DNA of 64,000 nucleotides from assembly GCF_015390235.1 (NCBI RefSeq), contig NZ_VUOH01000002.1, forward strand, positions 310,001 to 374,000, read 5' to 3'. The notes below the pieces were generated by a model that saw nothing but the letters and a program-made list of their open reading frames with translations, ran no database searches and was not told where the DNA came from. This document shows, one piece after another, positions 1 to 6,001 of this stretch. Position numbers and translations under genes: made by a program. This stretch comes from Quadrisphaera sp. INWT6 (lineage in GTDB: Bacteria > Actinomycetota > Actinomycetes > Actinomycetales > Quadrisphaeraceae). The first letter of the stretch is position 1, and each line of letters opens with the position of its first letter.

Positions 1-1242
1 GGCCGCTCCCAGGCCGACGTGCAGGCCTCGGTGCAGGCCGCCACGGCCGAGCAGCTGTTCAAGGTCCTGGGCCAGCTCAAGGGCGGGGCCATGAAGGTGG
101 GCCAGCAGCTGTCGGTGCTGGAGGCCGCGCTGCCGGAGGAGCAGGCCGGGCCGTACCGCGCCGCGCTCACCAAGCTGCAGGAGGCGGCGCCACCGATGCC
201 CGCGGCGACGGTCCGCGCGGTGCTGGCCGCCGAGCTGGGCCCGGGCTGGCGCTCGTCGTTCCAGGACTTCACCGAGCAGCCCGCCGCGGCGGCGTCGGTC
301 GGGCAGGTGCACCGCGCCACGTGGGCCGACGGCCGCGCCGTCGCCGTGAAGGTGCAGTACCCCGGAGCGGGGGCGGCGCTCCTGGGAGACCTCGACCAGG
401 TGGGCCGGCTGCTGCGCGTGGCCGCGGGGTGGGTGCCCGGCCTCGACGTCGCGCCGATCATCGCCGAGCTCAAGGAGCGCGTGGCCGAGGAGCTCGACTA
501 CCGCGCCGAGGCCGCCTCGCAGCGCGCCTTCGCCGACGCCTTCGCCGACGACCCGGAGGTCGCCGTCCCCGCCGTCGTCGCCGCCACCGGACGCGTGCTG
601 GTGACGGAGTGGATGGACGGGACGCCCCTGTCGAAGCTCATCACCGACGGCACCCAGGCCGAGCGCGACCTCGCCGCGCGGCGCTACCTCGAGCTGCTGC
701 TGCTCGGCCCGGCGCGCGCCGGCCTGCTGCACGCCGACCCCCACCCCGGGAACTTCCGCCTCACCCCCGACGGCCGCCTGGGGGTCCTCGACTTCGGCGC
801 GGTGAACCGGCTCCCGGACGGCATGCCGCCGGCCATCGGCAGGCTCATGGGCGCCGCTCTCGACGGCGACGCCGAGGCCGTAGCCGACGGTCTGCGCGAG
901 GAGGGCTTCATCAAGTCGCGCATCAAGGTCGACCCCGAGCAGCTCCTGGACTACGTGCTGCCCTTCCTGGAGCCCCTGCGCCACGAGGAGTTCCGCTTCG
1001 ACAGGGCCTGGCTGCAGTCGCTGTTCCGGCACGTCAACGACCGCGAGCGCCCTGAGTGGTCGGTGGGGCTCAAGGTGAACCTGCCGCCGGAGTACGTGCT
1101 GATCCACCGGGTGTGGATCGGCGGCATCGGGGTGCTGTGCCAGCTGCAGGGCGTGGTCCCGGCGGTGCAGGTGCTGTCCGACTTCCTGCCCGAGTTCGCG
1201 GACGAGGAGGATTCCGAGGAGGAATTCGCCGCACTTCCCTGA
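1..1242 (+). CDS. ABC1/AarF (UbiB-type) atypical kinase, 5' end outside the window
   Basis: The frame is open from base 1, so the true start lies to the left. Seen: the family KxGQ motif (KVGQQ, about residues 30-34), the alanine-rich loop AAAASVGQVH that replaces the usual glycine loop, an AVKVQYP lysine, an EELDYRAE segment, the catalytic HADPHPGNF and the metal-binding DFGAV. This set is diagnostic of the ABC1/ADCK/UbiB atypical kinases, which act on lipid or quinone metabolism in bacteria. The exact substrate is not known for actinobacterial members. About 413 residues are visible, close to the family length, so little is missing. It runs toward lsr2 but is separated from it by 161 bases holding a likely promoter. 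Confidence 0.9.
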   Translation, partial: GRSQADVQASVQAATAEQLFKVLGQLKGGAMKVGQQLSVLEAALPEEQAGPYRAALTKLQEAAPPMPAATVRAVLAAELGPGWRSSFQDFTEQPAAAASVGQVHRATWADGRAVAVKVQYPGAGAALLGDLDQVGRLLRVAAGWVPGLDVAPIIAELKERVAEELDYRAEAASQRAFADAFADDPEVAVPAVVAATGRVLVTEWMDGTPLSKLITDGTQAERDLAARRYLELLLLGPARAGLLHADPHPGNFRLTPDGRLGVLDFGAVNRLPDGMPPAIGRLMGAALDGDAEAVADGLREEGFIKSRIKVDPEQLLDYVLPFLEPLRHEEFRFDRAWLQSLFRHVNDRERPEWSVGLKVNLPPEYVLIHRVWIGGIGVLCQLQGVVPAVQVLSDFLPEFADEEDSEEEFAALP

Positions 1243-1315
1243 CGACCCGGTGACGCCTCTCCGACTATCGCGACCGACCTCTCCTGCACGTTCTGGGTGA
1301 ATGTGATGTCGTGAA

Positions 1316-1346
1316 TTGCTATTAGTGGACCGCCTGTGCGATAAAT
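1316..1346 (+). promoter_or_regulatory. Putative lsr2 promoter
   Basis: This is an unusually AT-rich patch in a 76 percent GC genome. TTGCTA (1316-1321) and GATAAA (1340-1345) are 18 bases apart and lie about 58 bases before the lsr2 start. Lsr2 binds AT-rich DNA, so feedback on its own promoter is plausible. No start-site data are available; the call rests on sequence only. Confidence 0.4.
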
Positions 1347-1403
1347 GGTGATCGAGTCCTCCGCGAGGAGGACCTCCTTCCCTTCCACCGTGAGAGAGAC
1401 GAC

Positions 1404-1748
1404 ATGGCGACCAAGACCATCACCCACATCACCGACGACATCGACGGCACCTCCGACGCCGAGACCGTCAAGTTCGGCCTGTGGGGCGCCACCTACGAGA
1501 TCGACCTCTCCGACGAGAACCAGAAGAAGCTCGAGGCGGCGCTGGAGCCCTACCTCGCGGTGGCCCGCAAGGCCGGTGCGGCCAGCTCGAGCGCGCGCCG
1601 CGCCAGCGCCCCCCGCAGCAGCGGTGGCGGCGCCGAGTACGACGCGAAGGCCGTCCGCGCCTGGGCGTCCGCCAACGACGTCGAGGTGCCGGCCCGCGGC
1701 CGCATCCCCAAGACGGTCCTGGAGCAGTACCAGGCAGCCGGCCACTGA
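1404..1748 (+). CDS. lsr2: Lsr2 nucleoid-associated protein
   Basis: A 114-residue protein, the normal Lsr2 length. The N-terminal half (about 1-60) is the dimerisation domain with the typical TVKFGLWGATYEIDLS stretch. A serine/arginine-rich linker follows, then a C-terminal DNA-binding domain (about 75-112) whose RGR core (VPARGRIP) is the AT-hook-like motif that inserts in the minor groove of AT-rich DNA. Lsr2 is the actinobacterial H-NS equivalent, silencing AT-rich and horizontally acquired DNA. A purine-rich GAGAGAGAC lies just before the ATG. It converges on the Tad pilus genes. Confidence 0.95.
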   Translation: MATKTITHITDDIDGTSDAETVKFGLWGATYEIDLSDENQKKLEAALEPYLAVARKAGAASSSARRASAPRSSGGGAEYDAKAVRAWASANDVEVPARGRIPKTVLEQYQAAGH

Positions 1749-1777
1749 GCCCCCGCTGCCCCCGGGCAGCAGCCAGC

Positions 1778-1807
1778 AGCGCCCGTCCCCGGAAGGGGGC
1801 GGGCGCT
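1778..1807 (+). terminator. GC-rich hairpin after lsr2
   Basis: AGCGCCCGTCCCC pairs with GGGGGCGGGCGCT around a GGAA loop, with one internal mismatch, 30 bases after the lsr2 stop. There is no T-run, which is common for actinobacterial terminators. Confidence 0.55.
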
Positions 1808-1810
1808 GCT

Positions 1811-1887
1811 CGCGTCCGGGGGTCGCGTCCGGGGGTCGCGTCCGGGGGTCGCGTCCGGGGGTCGCGTCCGGGGGTCGCGTCCGGGGT
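1811..1887. repeat. 13-bp tandem repeat, six copies
   Basis: CGCGTCCGGGGGT is repeated five times exactly, with a sixth shortened copy, and ends on the stop codon of the convergent pilus gene. The array fills the gap between lsr2 and the TadG-like gene. Confidence 0.9.
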
Positions 1888-2348
1888 CAGGGCAGGACGA
1901 CGCCCTCGCGCGCCTGCGACGTCACCCGCAGCGGCACCTCGACCGCCTCCCCGACCCAGCGCGGCAGCAGGTCCGGCCGCACCGCGGCGCTGAGCGTCAC
2001 CTCGGCGGTGACGCCGTCGGGCGTCCCGGTGGGGGCGTCGACCGCCACACCCACCAGGTCGTCCGGCGCGGGGAGCCTCGCCAGCAGCGCCGTGGCGCTG
2101 TCGGTGACGGTGGCGCCGGTCAGCGGGACGCCCTGCCCCGGGACGACGCCGTCGCGGTAGTACGCCTGCTCGTCGAGGGCGTCGGCGGCGTCCAGCGCCG
2201 CGGCGTCGGCGAGCGCCAGCAGCTGGGTCCGCGCCAGGTGCAGCTCCGTGGCGGCGCCGCCGACGAGCACGAGGGCGACGGCGATGACGGCGTCGACGAC
2301 GACGAGGGGCGCCACCTGCCCGTCGTCGCCCCGCGGCCGCCGGGTCAC
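1887..2348 (-). CDS. TadG/TadE-like Flp pilus assembly protein
   Basis: A 153-residue protein. It opens with a short basic, glycine-rich stretch (RRPRGDDGQVAP), then one hydrophobic helix (about 14-36), followed by an extracytoplasmic region starting LADAAALDAADAL. That pattern (DxGQ..P before a helix, then an alanine-rich stretch) is typical of actinobacterial TadE/TadG-like secreted pseudopilins. The GTG start overlaps the upstream stop by four bases (GTGA), so it is translationally coupled and last in the operon. Being much shorter than classical TadG, it is a helicase/secretion-type DUF rather than a full TadG; the assignment rests on helix pattern and context. Confidence 0.7.
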   Translation of the reverse strand: MTRRPRGDDGQVAPLVVVDAVIAVALVLVGGAATELHLARTQLLALADAAALDAADALDEQAYYRDGVVPGQGVPLTGATVTDSATALLARLPAPDDLVGVAVDAPTGTPDGVTAEVTLSAAVRPDLLPRWVGEAVEVPLRVTSQAREGVVLP

Positions 2349-2836
2349 GGAGACAGCCTCGACGGGGCGAACCTGTCGACGACGGCGACCCCGCTGGCCC
2401 GCACCGGGACGGCGGCGGGGACGGCGGTGCGCAGCAGCGGGGGCACGAACGGCAGGGGCACGAGCACCTCCACCTCGACGCGCACGGCGGCGTCGGGCAC
2501 CAGGCACCCGGGCTGCTCGCAGTCGGTGGTGGCGGTGGCATCGGCGCCGGTGAAGCCCTGGTCGGCCAGGGCCAGGTCGAGCGCGGCGCGGGCCCGCCCG
2601 GGGGCCTCGTCCGCGGTGGCCGCGGTGGTGAAGGCGCGCGCCGCCGCGCGGGAGCCCGCGGACGCGGCGTACGAGCCCGCCTGGAGCCGACCGAGGGTGA
2701 TGACCAGGTAGGCGACCGGGACGAGCAGCACGAACGCCAGGACCACGAACTCCACCGACGCGCTGCCCGCCTCGTCGTGCGCGCCGCGCCGGGCCGCTCG
2801 ACGCGCCCACCGGCGCAGGAGCGCGAGGGGCCTCAC
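2345..2836 (-). CDS. TadE-like pilus assembly protein
   Basis: A 163-residue protein with a basic N-terminus, the diagnostic GSASVEFVVLAFVLLVPV segment (about 25-42; TadE proteins share a G.A.VEF motif before their single helix) and a C-terminal extracytoplasmic domain with two cysteines (CEQPGC) that could form a disulphide. TadE proteins are minor pseudopilins of the Tad/Flp secretion system. The GTG start overlaps the previous stop by four bases and its own stop overlaps the next start, so the three genes form a tight unit. Confidence 0.8.
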   Translation of the reverse strand: MRPLALLRRWARRAARRGAHDEAGSASVEFVVLAFVLLVPVAYLVITLGRLQAGSYAASAGSRAAARAFTTAATADEAPGRARAALDLALADQGFTGADATATTDCEQPGCLVPDAAVRVEVEVLVPLPFVPPLLRTAVPAAVPVRASGVAVVDRFAPSRLSP

Positions 2837-3210
2837 GGGAGCACCTCGACCAGGCCGTGCCCGCGCACCGCCATCGAGCCGCCCCCGAACCAGCCCACCA
2901 GGGGCAGGGGGACGACGGCGGTCACCTCCACCACGTCGAGGCCGCCGGAGCGGACCTCGGACGCGGTGACGTCGGCGGCGTAGGCGTCGGGCAGCGACCC
3001 CTCGATGAGCTCGCGGGCCCGGGCGGCGCCGTCGGCGGGCGTGCGGTCGGCCAGCGCGCCGAACCGCGCGCCCTCCCCGACGCAGTCGACCAGCGTGCCC
3101 CGCAGGTGCAGCGCGAGACCGAGCTGCAGCAGGCCCGCGAAGAGCACGCTGACCAGCACCATCACCATGGTGCTCTCCACCACGGCGGCGCCGGCGTCAC
3201 CGCGGGGCAC
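2833..3210 (-). CDS. TadE-like pilus assembly protein
   Basis: A 125-residue protein. It has the TadE signature GAAVVESTMVMVLVSVLFAGL (a glycine followed by V-E-x just before a single helix, about residues 7-30), then an extracytoplasmic domain. A LHLRGTLVDCVGEGARFGA stretch resembles the region after the helix in actinobacterial TadE proteins. It is the first of three four-base-overlapping genes (GTGA junctions) running to 1887. The pilin gene lies 21 bases upstream, so pilin and pseudopilins are probably cotranscribed. Confidence 0.8.
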   Translation of the reverse strand: MPRGDAGAAVVESTMVMVLVSVLFAGLLQLGLALHLRGTLVDCVGEGARFGALADRTPADGAARARELIEGSLPDAYAADVTASEVRSGGLDVVEVTAVVPLPLVGWFGGGSMAVRGHGLVEVLP

Positions 3211-3231
3211 GGCACCGGACCCGGGTCGTCC

Positions 3232-3432
3232 TCACGGGAGGGCGACCGCCGCGACCGCCTGCTCGAACATCCCGGTGAGGGCGGGCACCGCCACCCCGCC
3301 GAGCGCCACCACGATGCCCGCCGTCATGACGGTGACGAGCACCCAGCCGGGCACGTCACCGCGCTCGGGGCAGTCGCCGCGGTCAGCGCAGCGGGTCGGG
3401 GTGGCGGGGGTCGTCGTCGCGTCGGTGCTCAT
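3232..3432 (-). CDS. Small Flp-like pilin subunit
   Basis: A 66-residue protein with a 28-residue hydrophilic leader, then DVPGWVLVTVMTAGIVVAL and a second hydrophobic stretch. Small proteins of this shape, with RGDVPGWVL before the helix, are found in actinobacterial Tad loci, where they are taken as the Flp-type pilin or a close relative. A strong GGAGGAACC precedes the ATG. The gene lies directly after the end of tadC and before the TadE genes. With the mobile element integrated, it is separated by 10.8 kb from tadA and tadB. Confidence 0.75.
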   Translation of the reverse strand: MSTDATTTPATPTRCADRGDCPERGDVPGWVLVTVMTAGIVVALGGVAVPALTGMFEQAVAAVALP

Positions 3433-3514
3433 GGTTCCTCCGGTGTCGTCAGGGGTGGTGCAGGACGGGTGGCGGTGCGGTCGGGCGATGCGGTGGGCCG
3501 GTGGGGTGGGCTGG

Positions 3515-3601
3515 TCAGGGCGTCAGGCGCAGGACGGCGAGGCCGGGGAAGACGGCGAACAGGACCGTCACGGGGAGGACCAGGAAGACGACGGGGACGA
3601 C
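3515..3601 (-). pseudogene. 3' fragment of tadC, cut off by element insertion
   Basis: Read on the minus strand from the junction, this is 28 codons plus TGA encoding VVPVVFLVLPVTVLFAVFPG and a short tail. That is the canonical last membrane helix of TadC (type II secretion F-domain) proteins. It has no start of its own. It continues in frame from the tadC 5' part at 14361-15227 if the 10.76 kb between the two ACGAC copies is removed. It sits immediately upstream of the pilin gene, as an intact tadC would. Confidence 0.9.
3597..3601. other. attL core
   Basis: ACGAC at the junction between the tadC tail and the element. It is the left half of an imperfect palindrome (ACGAC-A-GTCGT) continuing into the element, as expected for an attachment-site centre. 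A 6-bp alternative core, CGTCAC (3604-3609), also restores the frame but inserts residues absent from the usual TadC sequence. Confidence 0.7.
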
Positions 3602-3626
3602 AGTCGTCACCCATACCTTGTGCGGC

Positions 3627-5042
3627 ATGCCTCCCCCTGCGATCAGCTCTCAGCCCGTCAGCGCCGTCGTCTACCTGCGGATCAGCCAGGACCGCGTGGG
3701 GGAGGAAGCGGGCGTGACCCGCCAGCGCGAAGACTGCGCCCGCCGCTGCGCCGAGCGCGGCTGGACGGTTGTGGCGGTGGAGGAGGACAACGACATGTCC
3801 GCCAAGTCCGGGCGCCGGCGACCCGGCTTCGAGGCGCTGCTGCGTCACCTCGACCATGGCCGAGCCACGGTGGTGGTGGCCTGGACCCTGGACCGCCTGC
3901 AGCGCAACAAGCGCGACGAGATCCGGCTGTACGAGACGTGCCAGAGCCGGGGGGCGATGATTTCGCTGGTGCGCGGCCCCGACCTGGACCTCACCACTCC
4001 GGGTGGCCGCATGATGGCCGATACCTTCGGCACCCAGGCGCGCTACGAGGTGGACGTCAAGGGCGACCGCCAGAAGCGCGCCAACAGCCAGCGCCGTGAC
4101 GCCGGCCTGATGGGTTGGACGCGACGCCCCTTCGGCTACGACCGCTGCCCCGAGGGCCAGGTGTTCGTCGTGGAGGAAGAGGCCGCCGGGCTGCGTGAGG
4201 CCGCAGCCATCACGCTGGCCGGCGGCACGCTCGCCGCAGCCGTGCGGGCCCTAGACGCGCGCGGGCTCACCTCGACGCTGGGCAAGCCCTTCACCACCAT
4301 CACGCTGCGACGGCTGCTTCTCTCCCCACGCCACGCGGGCCGGGTGACCTTCATGGGGGCCGACCACGGCGTGGCGGGCACGTGGCCGGCGATCTTCACC
4401 GAGGAGCAGCAGCAGCGGCTGACCGAGGTGCTTGCCGACCCCCGGCGCCGCATGGCGCAGTCCACCGAGCCGCGCTACCTGCTCTCCGGGGTGGCGCGCT
4501 GCGGCCAGGACGGGTCGATCATGCGGGGCTCCCCCATGGTCAACGGCGAGCGCCGTTGGCACGTCTACAAGTGCAGCGTGAAGGGCTGCCGGCGCGCTCG
4601 GCGCTCGGACCTGGTGGACGCCGTGGTGGTGGCCGAGGTGCTGCGGGTCTTCAAGGAGAACCCCGACCTGTTCACTCCCAACGAGGACGTGTCCGACCTG
4701 CGCGCAGCCGCGGCAGACCTGCGCGAGCGCCGCGATGCGCTGGGCGACCTGCTGGCCGACGGGCTGATGTCAGCCACCAAGGTGCGGGAGCGTGCGCTGC
4801 TGCTGACGAGGGAACTGGAGGGCATCGAGGCCCGCATCGGACGAGCCGTGGCCGACAGTCCAGCCTCGCCGCTCGTGGGCGCCGTCGACCCAGCCGCGGT
4901 CTGGGAGGTGCTGCCGGTGGGGGCGCGCAAGGCCGTGGTGAACCTGCTGATGACGGTGGAGATCATGCCCGCCGGCAAGGGCGCTCGCTTCACCCCCGAG
5001 CAGGTCCGCATGACCATGAAGGGCGCCGGCGCCGGCGACTAG
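3627..5042 (+). CDS. Large serine recombinase (integrase)
   Basis: A 471-residue protein. The resolvase-type catalytic domain (about 12-165) contains YLRIS with the nucleophile Ser20, the DRLQRN arginine segment and a GDRQKRA stretch. A recombinase domain (about 170-290) starts with RRPFGYD. A zinc-ribbon-like part (about 285-330) has C..CSVKGC cysteines, and a charged coiled-coil region (about 350-420) follows. This is the architecture of phage integrases such as those of phiRv1 and Bxb1, which act on attP and attB. The ATG is chosen because it is the first start inside the element. It lies only 25 bases from the attL core, with no clear Shine-Dalgarno or promoter of its own. Confidence 0.93.
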   Translation: MPPPAISSQPVSAVVYLRISQDRVGEEAGVTRQREDCARRCAERGWTVVAVEEDNDMSAKSGRRRPGFEALLRHLDHGRATVVVAWTLDRLQRNKRDEIRLYETCQSRGAMISLVRGPDLDLTTPGGRMMADTFGTQARYEVDVKGDRQKRANSQRRDAGLMGWTRRPFGYDRCPEGQVFVVEEEAAGLREAAAITLAGGTLAAAVRALDARGLTSTLGKPFTTITLRRLLLSPRHAGRVTFMGADHGVAGTWPAIFTEEQQQRLTEVLADPRRRMAQSTEPRYLLSGVARCGQDGSIMRGSPMVNGERRWHVYKCSVKGCRRARRSDLVDAVVVAEVLRVFKENPDLFTPNEDVSDLRAAAADLRERRDALGDLLADGLMSATKVRERALLLTRELEGIEARIGRAVADSPASPLVGAVDPAAVWEVLPVGARKAVVNLLMTVEIMPAGKGARFTPEQVRMTMKGAGAGD

Positions 5043-5043
5043 T

Positions 5044-5105
5044 GGGTAGAACACAGAGTGACGGGCGGGCCCTCGACAGAGGGGCCGCCTTTTTACGTTC
5101 TACCC
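5044..5105 (+). terminator. Integrase terminator nested in a 9-bp inverted repeat
   Basis: A hairpin (about 5067-5089, GGGCCCTC/GAGGGGCC with one mismatch) is followed by TTTTT, a rare canonical intrinsic terminator in this window. It is framed by a second perfect inverted repeat, GGGTAGAAC (5044-5052) and GTTCTACCC (5097-5105), so the whole can form a larger two-part stem. Confidence 0.75.
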
Positions 5106-5176
5106 ATCTGACCTGGAAGCACTCCAGAGAAGTCGTCCGCCATGTCCCTCACGCAGAGCGACTGGGAGGGCTAGTG

Positions 5177-5192
5177 TGTGACGTGGGTCACA
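5177..5192. promoter_or_regulatory. CRP/GlxR-type palindromic operator
   Basis: TGTGA-N6-TCACA, a perfect match to the CRP-family consensus, lies 61 bases before the first start codon of the replication operon and after the integrase terminator. Actinobacterial CRP/GlxR proteins recognise this motif; an element-encoded or host regulator could use it. Confidence 0.6.
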
Positions 5193-5252
5193 GTTACCCC
5201 CGGGTGCCGCGAAGGCTGCTCGGCCCTCCCCTCTCCTGCCTGGAGCACAGCC

Positions 5253-5456
5253 ATGTCCGAGATCGACCCGGTCCTCGAAGCACGCAACCGCATCGGCAAC
5301 GCCGTCAAGCACGGCAACTCCGCCGGCGCCCGCGTGGCCCGCCAGGACCTGGCCGCTGCCCGTGTGCGCCGCGCCGTCCTCGCTGACCGCAACGGCATGC
5401 GCGCCGAGCAGCGCCAGGCCCTGGCCGACCTCCTGGTTGCCGGGGTGACCCGGTGA
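5253..5456 (+). CDS. Small element protein of unknown function (67 aa)
   Basis: Starts MSEIDPVLEARNRIG and is predicted to be mostly helical and basic, with many Arg and Ala residues. An upstream in-frame GTG at 5178 exists, but the ATG at 5253 gives a sensible protein and leaves the CRP-like palindrome outside the gene. It is first in a run of four genes joined by GTGA overlaps that leads to the replication gene. Position and size would suit a recombination directionality factor or a repressor, but no helix-turn-helix is obvious. Function unknown. Confidence 0.65.
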   Translation: MSEIDPVLEARNRIGNAVKHGNSAGARVARQDLAAARVRRAVLADRNGMRAEQRQALADLLVAGVTR

Positions 5457-5584
5457 GCGGCCAGGCCTCGCTCCCCCTCACTGAGGCGCAGCGCGACGCC
5501 CTGGCAGCCCTTCTGGCCCCTGCTGTCGCCGAGGTAGCCCGTCGCCGCGCCGACGTCGAGACGCCGCTCAGGGCCGCCGCGTGA
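5453..5584 (+). CDS. Very small element protein (43 aa)
   Basis: The GTG start overlaps the previous stop by four bases and the stop overlaps the next GTG by four bases. It encodes an alanine/arginine-rich helical peptide beginning VSGQASLPLTEAQRD. Double overlap and host-like codon bias support translation; no family is recognised. Such peptides in phage-type elements are often regulators or structural helpers, which cannot be decided here. Confidence 0.5.
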   Translation: MSGQASLPLTEAQRDALAALLAPAVAEVARRRADVETPLRAAA

Positions 5585-5691
5585 CCGAGCACCAGGTGCA
5601 GGCGCTGGCCGAGGCGATCGACGCGCTGCAGCGGCGTCTCGACGAGTTCGCCGGCGACCTGGCCGCCCTGCGCCAGCGGATCAGCTCGTGA
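5581..5691 (+). CDS. Very small element protein (36 aa), coiled-coil peptide
   Basis: A GTG start inside a GTGA overlap with the previous gene, and another GTGA overlap with the next. The sequence (ALAEAIDALQRRLDEFAGDL) has heptad spacing of Leu/Ile/Ala and would form one amphipathic helix, probably an oligomerising peptide. No family assignment. Evidence is the overlap chain and codon use only. Confidence 0.5.
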   Translation: MTEHQVQALAEAIDALQRRLDEFAGDLAALRQRISS

Positions 5692-5930
5692 ACCTCGCTG
5701 AGGACACCCTCGACGCGCGGATCGCCGCTGAGGTCGCCCGCCTGGCTGAGCTCAAGGCGCAAGCCCGCCGTGGCGCCGGTCGCTGGTGGGTCGCCCGCGA
5801 GGCGCGCACGCGGCGCTGGCCCGAGTCCCTGCAGCACCGCCTGGCCGCAGGAGTCATCGACTCCATGCACGAGCGCACCGTGGCCGCCCACGAGCGCGCC
5901 ATCGCCGCCAGCCGCGACACCGCGGCCTGA
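5688..5930 (+). CDS. Small basic element protein (80 aa)
   Basis: Fourth gene in the GTGA-overlap chain. Highly charged helical protein with a WWVAREARTRRWPE tryptophan/arginine-rich centre. Its position just before the replication gene and its basic character would suit a DNA-binding accessory protein or excisionase, but no motif proves this. The next gene starts 71 bases downstream. Confidence 0.6.
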   Translation: MNLAEDTLDARIAAEVARLAELKAQARRGAGRWWVAREARTRRWPESLQHRLAAGVIDSMHERTVAAHERAIAASRDTAA

Positions 5931-6001
5931 CCCCAGACACAGATCGTCCCGGCCGGAGCGCGAACTCCGCCGGGACCGAGCCAGGAACGGTGGCTACTCC
6001 T

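Noticed and set aside
3604..3609. CGTCAC as a 6-bp attachment core (also 14351-14357 region)
   Set aside because: It restores the frame too, but yields MVVTTVVPVV in TadC instead of MVVPVV seen in the family; the 5-bp ACGAC core fits better.
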